The notes under the pieces were generated by a model that worked only from the letters and a program-made list of their open reading frames with translations, was not told the DNA's origin and made no database searches. From contig NZ_JBCFBA010000006.1 in assembly GCF_038562415.1 (NCBI RefSeq), positions 124,001 through 188,000 on the forward strand: DNA of 64,000 nucleotides. Reading direction: 5' to 3'. Below, one piece after another: positions 36,003-45,093 of this stretch. The position numbers and the translations under genes are program-made. Each line of letters begins with the position of its first letter. Position 1 is the first letter of the stretch. This DNA comes from Solidesulfovibrio sp. Its GTDB lineage: Bacteria; Desulfobacterota; Desulfovibrionia; Desulfovibrionales; Desulfovibrionaceae.

Positions 36003-37937
36003 ATGCGCGACTCAAACGAGCCCCCAAATGATCCGAAGCGGCAGCCTGTCGTCATCGAGCAGGCGTGGGACAAACTCGTTGCCGTGCAATACATCGACAA
36101 ATCGCTGCTGCGTCAGGAGATCGCACTGTCCTGGCAACGTTGCCTTTCGAGCAAGGTCAATCCCCACACAAGTAAGAATGAGAACGTAGAAAAAGACTAT
36201 CTCGATTTGGAAAACAAGCGGCATTTGCTGGAAGCCGCCTTGCCCCACATGCAACAGCTCTATGCGTTTGTAAAAGGCAAAGACTTCATCGTCATGCTGG
36301 CTGCCGCCGATGGAACGCTGCTCAGCGTCTTTGGCGACAAGAAGATGTACAGTGCCGGCGAATCCCTCAATGTCGTAGCCGGAGCCAGTTGTCTGGAATC
36401 CGTCCTGGGGACCACGTCGCCCGGCATTTGCCTTGCCCGCAAGGTGCCTTTGCAGGTTTTCAGGCAGGAGCATTATTGTCAGCTCTACCATACCTGGTGC
36501 TGCTCGGCCGTACCCCTTTTCGATATTCAGGGCGAACTGATCGGGACCCTCGATCTATCCAACCGCGACAAGAAGCAGCACCCAACCTCCCTACTCGATC
36601 TGGTCAAAATGACCGCCGGTTCCATCCAAGCCGAGTACAATTACCGAATCCTCCATAACGACTTCAAGAAATCCTACTACTACTTCAACATGGTGGTAAA
36701 TAACCTGCCAGAGGCCTTGATCTTCTTTGATCGGGACGACAAAATTTCCCATCTCAATAGGAATGCGACAAAATTACTGGGGACCTCGGCGAAACAGCTT
36801 GTCGGCAAACAAGCCAAATCTATATTTTCAAATTATGAGGGCATCAAGCAAGAACTGTCCACTGGTCGACACTGGAAGGAGCTTCAGTTCAAAACCAGAT
36901 CCGGGCCGGTCGGCATCGAAGCCTATCTCAAACCGCTGACGAACGAATACATGGAGCCCCTCGGCATCGTTTGCACCCTGAAGGAAGACAAAAAACAGAA
37001 GCCGATGCACCACAATACCGCTCGGTATACGTTCGATGATTTCGTACATGCCAGTGCGCACATGGATACCTTGATCAGCAACGCCAAAAGAATCGCCGCA
37101 ATGGACGGAAGCGTCCTCATCCAGGGCGAAAGTGGCACCGGAAAGGAAATCCTGGCTCAAGCCATCCACAATGCAAGCATCCGCCGTGATGCCCCCTTCA
37201 TTGCCGTCAACTGCGCGGCCCTGCCTCCAGAACTCATCCAGAGTGAACTCTTCGGCTACGAAGAAGGCACGTTCACTGGCGCCAAACGTGGCGGCAAAGC
37301 CGGCAAATTTGAACTGGGCAACGAAGGCACCATCTTTCTTGATGAAATAGGCGACATGCCCCTCAACGCCCAGGCCAATCTTCTGCGTGTTTTGCAGGAG
37401 AAAAGCATTGTTCGTGTCGGCGCAGCGCACTCTATCCATCTCGACATCAGGGTCGTCGCCGCGACCAATAAAACGCTGTCCAAGGAGATCGAGGCGGGCA
37501 GCTTTAGACTCGATCTGTTCTACCGACTGGCCGTCATGAACCTCTTTATTCCACCCTTGCGGGAACACAAGAAAGACTTGTGGCCACTTGTTGAGCACCT
37601 TATCCGCAAGCACCAAACGACACAGCAAGACATCGCGTTCTCTTCTCAGGTTAAATCGATTATGGAGACCTATGACTGGCCAGGGAACGTCCGCGAGCTC
37701 GAGAACGTGATCGTCAATTTTCTCACAAAAATGACGAACCAGACCGTAACGCCGAACGACTTGCCGGAATATTTCGACATTACAAGCAATCATGCGGAAG
37801 ATATAACTTTATTGAAAGACACTGAATTTAGCATGATTTCAACAGCACTCACGAAATGCAACAATAATGTTTCAAAAGCAGCAAAACTACTAGGCATCAG
37901 CAGAGCAACAATATATCGAAAGTTGAAAAATTACTAA
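36003..37937 (+). CDS. AcoR-like sigma-54-dependent transcriptional activator
   Basis: 644 residues. An N-terminal GAF-like sensory region (about 65-210) and a PAS domain (about 225-340) are followed by an AAA+ domain (about 355-590) with Walker A GESGTGKE and Walker B FLDEIGD. The sigma-54 loop reads GTFTGA instead of the usual GAFTGA. A C-terminal Fis-type helix-turn-helix (NVSKAAKLLGISRATIYRKL) ends the protein. GGAGGAG lies 9 bases before ATG 36003. Divergent from the alcohol/aldehyde operon, with paired dyads between them: the likely activator of that operon, sensing an alcohol or aldehyde (inference). Confidence 0.92.
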   Translation: MRDSNEPPNDPKRQPVVIEQAWDKLVAVQYIDKSLLRQEIALSWQRCLSSKVNPHTSKNENVEKDYLDLENKRHLLEAALPHMQQLYAFVKGKDFIVMLAAADGTLLSVFGDKKMYSAGESLNVVAGASCLESVLGTTSPGICLARKVPLQVFRQEHYCQLYHTWCCSAVPLFDIQGELIGTLDLSNRDKKQHPTSLLDLVKMTAGSIQAEYNYRILHNDFKKSYYYFNMVVNNLPEALIFFDRDDKISHLNRNATKLLGTSAKQLVGKQAKSIFSNYEGIKQELSTGRHWKELQFKTRSGPVGIEAYLKPLTNEYMEPLGIVCTLKEDKKQKPMHHNTARYTFDDFVHASAHMDTLISNAKRIAAMDGSVLIQGESGTGKEILAQAIHNASIRRDAPFIAVNCAALPPELIQSELFGYEEGTFTGAKRGGKAGKFELGNEGTIFLDEIGDMPLNAQANLLRVLQEKSIVRVGAAHSIHLDIRVVAATNKTLSKEIEAGSFRLDLFYRLAVMNLFIPPLREHKKDLWPLVEHLIRKHQTTQQDIAFSSQVKSIMETYDWPGNVRELENVIVNFLTKMTNQTVTPNDLPEYFDITSNHAEDITLLKDTEFSMISTALTKCNNNVSKAAKLLGISRATIYRKLKNY

Positions 37938-38003
37938 TTTCACGACTTGCCATAATATTTCAATTAAAACAATCCGTTTAAAGGGGACAAGGAGCAAAAT
38001 ACA

Positions 38004-38141
38004 ATGCAACCAAAAACAGACGCTCCGCGATACCTTTATACCACAAGACAATCTTCTCCTGTTTTTATACGTAAAAAAAGAAGGGCTCCGAAGAACAACT
38101 CGCCATCAATCACTTTCTCAAACTCCAACAAAGCGGGGTAA
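38004..38141 (+). CDS. Short ORF with a good ribosome site, possible truncated gene start
   Basis: 45 codons starting MQPKTDAPRYLY, with AAGGAG 10 bases upstream. The basic low-complexity remainder (IRKKRRAPKNN) has no recognisable fold. IS3 debris starts within 40 bases of its stop, so it may be the 5' end of a gene cut by the insertion. Weak call. Confidence 0.25.
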   Translation: MQPKTDAPRYLYTTRQSSPVFIRKKRRAPKNNSPSITFSNSNKAG

Positions 38142-38178
38142 CTTCCCATGACCTGCCGGTGTTCTTCGGACCAGTCCA

Positions 38179-38316
38179 TTCAACCGGCCCTTTCGTCATG
38201 AGGTGCTGGACTTCTATGTTTTCAGCAGGCTGAGCGAAGTCAGGGAGATCGTGGACGATCGGCTGAGGCAATACAACGAACAACGGCCCCATGAATCCCT
38301 CGGAGATCTTACCCCT
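38179..38316 (+). pseudogene. C-terminal fragment of IS3-family transposase OrfB
   Basis: Reads FNRPFRHEVLDFYVFSRL then a segment ending YNEQRPHESLGDLTP, the very conserved end of the IS3 integrase core. The upstream catalytic part is absent. Directly after it comes RND-pump sequence, which marks an IS-mediated junction. Confidence 0.85.
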
Positions 38317-38344
38317 CCGAGTCTCTCGCCATCAATTCGCCAGA

Positions 38345-39701
38345 ACTCTCAACGGTTCCGGGGTCGGCCAACGCGAACTGTTCGGCGCCGAGTATGCCAT
38401 GCGCATCTGGCTCGATCCGGACAAACTCTTTCAGTATTCGTTGACAGTCGGCGACGTGACCAGCGCCGTGGCCGCCCAGAACATCCAGGTTTCCACCGGC
38501 GAGTTGGGCGGTCTGCCCGCCCACAAAGGGCAACGTCTCAATGCCACCATCATCGGCCCAAGCCGCATGGAATCGGTGGGGGAAGTCGTGAAGACGTTGC
38601 TTGAAGCCATCGTGCTCGTCTTCCTCGTCATGTTCGTTTTCTTGCAGAACTTCCGGGCCACGCTCATTCCCACCATAGCCGTCCCCGTCGTCCTGTATGG
38701 CGGGCGGAGACCCTCGTCTGGTGGCGGTGCGTCCCAACGGTCTGGACGATGCGCCGCAGTACCGGCTGCGCATCGACCGTGAAAAAGCCCGCGCCCTTGG
38801 CGTGTCGATCAGCGACGTGAACGATACCCTCCCGGGGGCGTTTGGTTCGCTGTATATCAATCAGTTCACGCGGGGCGGCCGGGTCAAGCAGGTCTACGTT
38901 CAGGGCGAGGCCGATGCCCGCATGCTCCCGTCGGATTTGTCCAAGTGGTACGCGCGCAACACCTCGGGCAGCATGGTGCCGTTCGATGCGTTTCTCACAG
39001 GAAGCTGGACCCTGGGACCGCAGAAGGTGGAAGGCTACAACGGCCTGACTTCTTGTGAAATTCTCGGCTCTTCCGCACCCGGCGTCAGTACGGGCGAAGC
39101 CATGGCGGCTATGGAAGAACTGGCCGCCAAATTGCCGCGCGGCATACGTCTCGAGTGGACCGGGCTGTCGTTTGAGAAAAAGAAGGCCGGAAGTCAGACC
39201 GGTCCCCTATACGCCATCTCCCTCGTCCTGATTCTCTTGTGTCTGGCGGCGCTGTATGAAAGCTGGCCGATCCCGTTCGCCGTTCTTCTGGTGGTGCCCC
39301 TTGGCGTCATAGGCACTATTGCCGCCACACTTATGCGCGGTTTGGACAACGGCATCTATTTTCAGGTTGGGCTACTGACCACCGTCGGTCTGGCCGTAAA
39401 AAATGCCATCTTGATCGTCGCATTCGCCAAGGACTTCTACGATTCCGGAATGCCGCTGACGCAGGCCGCCCTCAAAGCGGCTCGGGAACGGTTGCGTCCC
39501 ATCCTGATGACCTCCATAGCCTTCATTCTTGGAACGCTCCCCTTGGCCGTGGCCACGGGAGCAGGGGCCGGGAGCCGTATCGCCATCGGAATCGCCGTTG
39601 TCGGCGGCATGATCAGTTCCACGGTACTGGCAGTCTTTTTCGTGCCGGTATTTTTTGTTGTCGTGCTGCGATTGTTTCGGGCAAAGCCTCGGACGGCGTA
39701 A
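38345..39701 (+). pseudogene. RND (AcrB-type) efflux pump with large deletions
   Basis: Pieces of an inner-membrane proton-driven efflux pump of about 1,040 residues. Piece 1 (about 38345-38570) matches the AcrB porter region (LFGAEYAMRIWLDPDKL). An in-frame deletion of roughly 80 residues then joins it to the first long helix (VVKTLLEAIVLVFLVMF). A second, frame-changing deletion near 38695 removes about 350 residues, and piece 2 (38697-39701) is the C-terminal part ending [14 protein letters not shown]. The N-terminus is missing, and no MFP or TolC partner remains. Not functional. Confidence 0.85.
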
Positions 39702-39707
39702 AGTAAA

Positions 39708-39790
39708 AATGAGCAATACTCCATTAGGTGCTGTCCCAGCCAATCGTAACGCACGGTTCGGTTGTAGCGTTCCACATAGAGGCGTTTTGC
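39708..39790 (-). pseudogene. IS3-family transposase OrfB fragment
   Basis: The minus-strand frame reads RLYVERYNRTVRYDWLGQHL, the conserved segment near the last catalytic Glu of IS3 integrases. It abuts the 3' end of the RND pseudogene, so that pseudogene is bracketed by IS3 debris on both sides. Confidence 0.75.
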
Positions 39791-39909
39791 TGCGGCGGAC
39801 ATGTTCGAATTCACTGAGGCACCATGCCAACTCCCCATGGGGCTCAGATGAACGTCTTTGATCATTGCTCTCCTGCTCCCCTTCGAGGCTTTGGCGCGCC
39901 TGCCAACGA

Positions 39910-40248
39910 TCATGTGGTGTGACAGCCAACGCAGCTATCAAGGTGGCGAGCATAGAACACAACGCCAACACGTTCAATGTGATCGCGTAACTGGACGTGG
40001 TTCAACTGACTGAATACCGAAAGATCAATACTATAGGGCAGATCAAGCTCATCAAGTTCATCGAGAATCCGGTTCTTTTGCTCCAGGGAAATTTCGTTGC
40101 CGTAAAGGGTCAAATCAATATCCGAACCTGGCTTGTACGTACCCTTGGCCCGTGAGCCATAAAGCACCACCTTTTCAACCTCTGGGTGCGTTGCGAAAAC
40201 CGAGGTGATCTTTTCTATTGTTTGCTCGCTGAGCCCGAATTTCATCAT
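39910..40248 (-). CDS. MNT-type nucleotidyltransferase (antitoxin of a HEPN/MNT pair)
   Basis: 112 residues. The minimal nucleotidyltransferase motif GS-x10-DxD is intact (GSRAKGTYKPGSDIDL). Known members AMPylate and silence a partner HEPN RNase. The start overlaps the stop of the HEPN gene by ATGA, so the two are coupled. Lies in IS-rich DNA, a typical toxin-antitoxin setting. Confidence 0.88.
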   Translation of the reverse strand: MMKFGLSEQTIEKITSVFATHPEVEKVVLYGSRAKGTYKPGSDIDLTLYGNEISLEQKNRILDELDELDLPYSIDLSVFSQLNHVQLRDHIERVGVVFYARHLDSCVGCHTT

Positions 40249-40670
40249 TCGTTTCCAGATTGTTCGTAGAGACTACTGAATCTTTTTGACATCTTCAGAA
40301 AAGCCGGATGATGTTTCTCCAGGATTCTCTTGATGATGTCTTGGGCCGTCCCCTGATCGTAGGTGTGAGAGGAAAGATTTCTGTCCCGGATCATCGTCAT
40401 CCATGTGTCGCCATCTTCAATCAATCCATTCTTGAACGCCTCGCGAACGGCCCCTCTTGAACCGACGATGTCCCTGATGCCTTGGTACTCAAGGTAATCC
40501 TTCAAGACATTCCAGGCTAGTTCGTGCGTGAATTCAAAAGACTGAATCACTCCCTGCTCTTCCAGCACCGAGAGTGTCCGTTTTTGAGCCAGTTCCACGG
40601 CGTCGGAAAGCGTCTGGAGCGCTTTCAAGTAGTTGTTAAACCGCTGTTTCCAGCGAATGTCTTCCGGCAT
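40245..40670 (-). CDS. HI0074-family HEPN protein (toxin of a HEPN/MNT pair)
   Basis: 141 residues, all-helical. The HEPN RNase signature R-x4-H is visible in RDRNLSSHTYD (R, N then H). The rest fits the HI0074 'nucleotidyltransferase substrate-binding' family (FELTHELAWN-like helix FEFTHELAWNVLKDYL). GGGAG precedes the chosen ATG at 40670. First gene of the coupled pair. Confidence 0.88.
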   Translation of the reverse strand: MPEDIRWKQRFNNYLKALQTLSDAVELAQKRTLSVLEEQGVIQSFEFTHELAWNVLKDYLEYQGIRDIVGSRGAVREAFKNGLIEDGDTWMTMIRDRNLSSHTYDQGTAQDIIKRILEKHHPAFLKMSKRFSSLYEQSGNE

Positions 40671-41039
40671 CCCTGATCTCCCTGATCCCACCGAGAATCA
40701 TGCGCTGGGGTTGGCACATCGGCACATTCCACAGATGAAAGGCAGATTCTCTCCCTAAATAGGCCTCAATGACCGAGGCCACGCGAACTGAGAGGGAAGA
40801 CATGGTTAACATACTACCCCTTGGATATCCTGTCGAACCGCCGTTTACAAGGGCCTGTGATCGAAGCTTGTAAGAAGCTTCCAAGGTACCGCTTCTTCGA
40901 GCGGCTTGCGAGAGTCAATGCATCCTGCTGCCCCTGCCGCCAAATGCCGTGCAGGGTCAAGGCTTATGATTATCCTTCATGCCGCCCAATCCGATGTCGG
41001 GTTGCTCCTCTGGGGGGAAGCGCCCTTTGATGCCGCCGC
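40671..41039. other. Gap containing repeat copy B
   Basis: No supported gene. It carries the promoter zone of the HEPN/MNT pair and the 80-bp repeat copy at 40931-41010, then runs into SWIM-protein debris. Confidence 0.5.
40931..41010. repeat. 80-bp dispersed repeat, copy B
   Basis: 71 of 80 bases identical, no gaps, to 13278-13357, about 27.6 kb away in the same orientation. Flanks differ completely on both sides. Confidence 0.8.
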
Positions 41040-41660
41040 CGGCCCCAGCCCTTCGAAGGAAAAAAAACTCCTCCACGTCCGTCGCCCTGTGCCGTTCGCG
41101 CAAAAGCACTTGATGCGCGGCTTAAAAAACGATTTCCCTTGGCCAAGGCTGCAGCATTGCCCATTGATGCCGCAGCTTGTCTGCCCTCCGATGGGAAAGC
41201 CCCCCTTCCCTCAAGCCCTCTTCTGGGGGATACGGAAGCGCTCACATCGACCACGACCTTGGCCCCGTGGGTGATCCCTGCGTTGCTTCTCGACCGAGAT
41301 CCGTTTTTGCTTTTTAAGCTCAGGGGGATGACGCGGGCGGGTCTGATTGAGATGCTACAGGACGTACAGGTGGAAGATGATGCGCCTTAGGCCGAGGCGC
41401 ATGCGCAAAAGTCAGGCAGCGCGAGTAGTGCACGTGAACCGCTGCCCGTCGATTGCGGCGCGTTCTGGGACCAAGGAGCACAAGAGGACTTGGCGCTGGG
41501 GGAAGTATCCGTGCCGGCGGTTAAAGCGTCGTTAGTCTACCGGCTGGGCGCATTTCCATTTTGGCGGGGTCAGGAGGAATTTTTACCGGCACTTGAGGCG
41601 TTGTATGAGGCGGCATCAAAAAGGGGGCTGGCGGCGCCTGTGGCGCGGCAGCCAACGATC
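41040..41660 (+). pseudogene. SWIM zinc-finger protein remnant with an in-frame TAG
   Basis: A single frame runs from about 41040 to 41660, interrupted only by TAG at 41388-41390. Before the stop: DRDPFLLFKLRGMTRAGLIE; after it: EPLPVDCGAFW and RLGAFPFWRGQEEFLPALEA with LYEAASKRG. This is the C-terminal pattern of SWIM zinc-finger proteins (COG4279-like, from memory). The expected Cys-rich SWIM motif upstream is not readable. Decayed gene. Confidence 0.6.
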
Positions 41661-41815
41661 AAGCGGCAAGGCAGCAAGTTACAGCAATGCGAACGTCTGT
41701 TCCAGACTAGGCATAAGCTCAAGAAACCTCACCATATTGAATTCATTAAATTTAAATTGCTTTGTTGCATGATTAAGATTATTTTCGTTTTAAATATAAT
41801 GGAGCACATGTATCC

Positions 41816-43366
41816 ATGCCAGCATTTTTCATATCGCGACGCCTTCCGGATTTTTCCTGGAATCAATGGCTGATCTGCGGAATAGCAGCTACAGGGTTTG
41901 CTTTTGATACGTATGAATTGTTGATGCTGCCCTTGATCGTAAAGCCGGCTCTTCTCGAACTCGGCGGAATTCAGCCTGGTTCACCTTCATATAGTCTCTG
42001 GTTCGGCCTGTTGTTCTATATACCAGCCTTGGCGGGTGGGTTATTTGGTCTTCTGGGAGGGTACCTGACGGACTGCTTTGGACGAAAGAGAGTCTTGACC
42101 ATAAGCATCCTTCTCTATGCCTTCGCCGCTTTTGTTGCCGGATTCTCGATCTCCTTGCCGATGCTCCTGGTGTTACGCTGCCTTGTCTTCATCGGCGTCA
42201 GCGTGGAATTCGTGGCGGCGGTAGCCTGGCTCGCAGAACTTTTTCCCGAACAACAACGTGAGGGAATATTGGGGATAACGCAGGTTTTTTCTTCACTGGG
42301 GGGCGTTATGGTCGCCGTGGCCAACGGCATCGTGACAGCCTGGTCCACAAACAGCCCCGCCCCGCTCTTGCTCGGTTTCCATCTTCCGGCCCTGCAATTG
42401 CCGGCCATTGCTACACCCCCTGTCCTCGACCTGTTTGGCTCCATTGCCAACCCGCACGCGCATTGGCGCTACACGCTGATGTCCGGCCTCATTCCGGCTA
42501 TTCCGTTGCTTCTGGTCAGGCCGTTTCTCCCGGAATCGCCACTGTGGATGGAGAAACGGAAAACGGGACAGCTGCAACGTCCAAATATCACTGAACTTTT
42601 CAACCAGAGTCTACGCAAGACCACCATTGTCGTCACCCTGATGTTCATGCTGAGCTACGCGGCATTTTATGGCGCCATCGCGCAGGTAACACAGATCATA
42701 CCCGGTCTGCCGGAGGTGCAGGCGGATGTCGCCGCCGCGTTGCGGCAACGATTGCCGGATTCCCTGCGGGACAAATTCGTCGCGCAATGGCGTGGCGCGG
42801 GAAAAACCGGAGCGGAAACAGCGCAGTTGCTCAGAGCCGAAGAGCGCCGCATCGCTTCGGCTGTCGAACAGGCGCACGCCGCGCAGATAATGAAGGCCCC
42901 GGAATTCGGTGGTCTCCTGGGGCGTTTTGCCCTGGCCGCCCTGGCCGTCATTGTGGTCAGTCGGCGACGACTGCTGCGCATGTTCCTCCTGCCGGGCCTT
43001 GTCGTGATGCCTCTGACATTCGCCTGGGCCGGGGTGACCAGCATCTCCTGGCTGGAATACGGCATTTTCCTGGCTGGATTCCTGACCGTTGGCCAATTCA
43101 GCTTTTGGGGCAACTATCTGCCCCAGGCGTTTCCGCTCCATTTGCGGGGCACAGGGGAAAGCTTCGCCGCCAACATCGGCGGGCGCATGATCGGCACATC
43201 CTTCGCCGCCCTCACGCAGTGGATTGCCTATTGGCTGCCGGGAAGCGCCTCGAATCCCACCAGGATCGCTTATGCGGCTGCCGCAATAGCCTTCTCCTGC
43301 TATCTCCTCAACATCGTAGCCTCTTTTTGGCTGCCGGAACCAGGTGTCCGTGACCTGTCAAAATGA
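41816..43366 (+). CDS. MFS transporter, sugar-porter-like
   Basis: 516 residues, inner membrane, about 12 helices. The loop 2-3 motif GGYLTDCFGRKRV and the PESPLWMEKR motif after helix 6 place it near the SP/aromatic-acid branches of the major facilitator family. An unusual charged insertion (about 300-365, rich in Ala, Gln and Arg) lies between helices 7 and 8. GGAG is 11 bases before the ATG. It converges on the CoA-ligase gene; an organic-acid substrate is possible. Confidence 0.8.
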   Translation: MPAFFISRRLPDFSWNQWLICGIAATGFAFDTYELLMLPLIVKPALLELGGIQPGSPSYSLWFGLLFYIPALAGGLFGLLGGYLTDCFGRKRVLTISILLYAFAAFVAGFSISLPMLLVLRCLVFIGVSVEFVAAVAWLAELFPEQQREGILGITQVFSSLGGVMVAVANGIVTAWSTNSPAPLLLGFHLPALQLPAIATPPVLDLFGSIANPHAHWRYTLMSGLIPAIPLLLVRPFLPESPLWMEKRKTGQLQRPNITELFNQSLRKTTIVVTLMFMLSYAAFYGAIAQVTQIIPGLPEVQADVAAALRQRLPDSLRDKFVAQWRGAGKTGAETAQLLRAEERRIASAVEQAHAAQIMKAPEFGGLLGRFALAALAVIVVSRRRLLRMFLLPGLVVMPLTFAWAGVTSISWLEYGIFLAGFLTVGQFSFWGNYLPQAFPLHLRGTGESFAANIGGRMIGTSFAALTQWIAYWLPGSASNPTRIAYAAAAIAFSCYLLNIVASFWLPEPGVRDLSK

Positions 43367-43413
43367 AGCAGACTTGAGGTTTGCCACAAAACGGTCGCCC
43401 CTCCGCCTTGGCG

Positions 43414-44934
43414 TCAATTCGTCTGGCTCCTGGCCTGGGCAATACGGATAAGGCCTGCCCGGTCGACCTTGCCCCGTTGGGACAGGGGCCATTGGGCAAT
43501 CCGGTGAAAGGACACCGGAATGGATTCGGGATCGACCCGGGCGGCCACCAAGGCGCGAAGGGTTGCCTCTCCAGGGTCGTCGCACGTCTGCTTGAGACAA
43601 TAGAACGCCACGGGAACCTGGCCGGCGATGACGTCGGGCACGCCCACAAGGACAGCCTCCGCAACGGCGGGATGTTCGAGCAGCACATCCGTCACAAGCG
43701 CGGAAGCGACGTTGATGGCGTTGCGGACGATCACATCCTGGACCCGGCCCCGGAACCAATAGTAGCCGTCTTCGTCCATGCAGACGAGGTCCTGGGTATC
43801 AAACCACCCCGAACCGATGGCTTGATGGGTACGCAACGTGTCGTTCCAATATCCAACCATCCAGTTTCTCGTACGCACCAGCAGGCGGCCGGTTTCTCCC
43901 TGTTTGACATCGCGTCCGGCCGCATCCACCAGACGCGTGTCAACGCCGCAAAGGGGCTTGCCCATGGCCCCCATTTTCCGAGGACCATTGAGGGGATGGG
44001 CGACGACGAGCCCGGTCTCCGTCAACCCGTACAGATTGAGCATGGGCTTTCCCGTCGTCTGCTCCGCCTTTCGAACCAATTCTGGCTCTGGATGATCCCC
44101 CGTCGTTATCCAGAACCTGACGTGGGAATGGTCAACCGAGGCGGCCGGGTGTTCGAAAAGCCGGCGGGCCAAGGCGGGCATAACGACGGTGTATGTCGGT
44201 CGCATCTGGGCGTAGCGCTTCCAAAACATGTCGCTGTCCGGCTGCCCGGCCAGGACTACGGTCCCCCCGACGCGCAACATGGCCAACAACTGATAGACGA
44301 GACAGGGTGTTCGCATGGGGGAAAACACCAGGAGCGTTTTGTCCTTGTCCGTCAGCATCAGTGTGTTGACGAGGTGTTCAGCCCGCTCCACAAGACGAGC
44401 TTGCGTGTGCACTATCCCTTTGGGGCGTCCGGTCGTGCCGGAGCTGAAAACGAGCAATCCGAGGGGATCCTTGCAGAGGGTGTTTCCTTTTGGGGAATTA
44501 TTCGGCTCAAGGCCCATGAGATGGGCATAATCCGTGCTCCCGGGGGCTTGCCCTGCCGTGAGGACAACAGCCTCAACTTGCGTGAGCGACGCCTCAGGCA
44601 AGGTCGAAAGCAACGAATGGTCCGTCACGAGAGCTTTTGGACAGGCATCTGACAAATATAACCCATGCAATGAAGGAGGAGCATCAAGCGGCAAGGGGAC
44701 AACAATCAATGAAGCGCGGCTTGCGGCGAGAAACGCCATGACGAGTTCAATACCGCTTGGAAGCAATAAAGCGATCCTGTCACCAGATTGCAGCCCTAAA
44801 GCACAAAAACCAGCCGCCAACCGATCCACATCCATGGCAAGGCGGCGATACGTCACTTCCTGTTCGTCGGTGGCCACAGCGATGTGGTCAGGCATGAGGG
44901 CGGCGGTGCGCTCAACGATATCCCAGATCAGCAT
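43414..44934 (-). CDS. AMP-forming acyl/aryl-CoA ligase
   Basis: 506 residues of the ANL superfamily; activates a carboxylic acid as acyl-AMP, then CoA thioester. Motifs: P-loop-like SSGTTGRPKGI, YGLTETG, and the C-terminal hinge and Lys (GRVQDVIVR, SQRGKVDR). Size and the INVASALVTDVLLEHP segment suggest a benzoate-CoA-ligase-like enzyme, but the substrate is unproven. GGGAGG precedes ATG 44934. A 9-bp inverted repeat upstream may be an operator. Confidence 0.85.
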   Translation of the reverse strand: MLIWDIVERTAALMPDHIAVATDEQEVTYRRLAMDVDRLAAGFCALGLQSGDRIALLLPSGIELVMAFLAASRASLIVVPLPLDAPPSLHGLYLSDACPKALVTDHSLLSTLPEASLTQVEAVVLTAGQAPGSTDYAHLMGLEPNNSPKGNTLCKDPLGLLVFSSGTTGRPKGIVHTQARLVERAEHLVNTLMLTDKDKTLLVFSPMRTPCLVYQLLAMLRVGGTVVLAGQPDSDMFWKRYAQMRPTYTVVMPALARRLFEHPAASVDHSHVRFWITTGDHPEPELVRKAEQTTGKPMLNLYGLTETGLVVAHPLNGPRKMGAMGKPLCGVDTRLVDAAGRDVKQGETGRLLVRTRNWMVGYWNDTLRTHQAIGSGWFDTQDLVCMDEDGYYWFRGRVQDVIVRNAINVASALVTDVLLEHPAVAEAVLVGVPDVIAGQVPVAFYCLKQTCDDPGEATLRALVAARVDPESIPVSFHRIAQWPLSQRGKVDRAGLIRIAQARSQTN

Positions 44935-44967
44935 GCCAACCTCCCAAACGCTCAAAGGAGAATTGAA

Positions 44968-45002
44968 GGGAACTTGTACACGACAAACCATGGCAAGTTC
45001 CC
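44968..45002. promoter_or_regulatory. Inverted repeat upstream of the CoA ligase
   Basis: GGGAACTTG (44968-44976) and its exact complement CAAGTTCCC (44994-45002), 17 bases apart, 34-68 bases upstream of the start. Likely operator or two half-sites of a regulator. Confidence 0.55.
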
Positions 45003-45093
45003 TGCTTTTCGAAGTGCATAGATGAAAAATGCACGTCGAAGACTTTTCGCAGTAGCCAAGGCCAAAAGCCTCGTCAACCCCAAAGCCGCCTAA

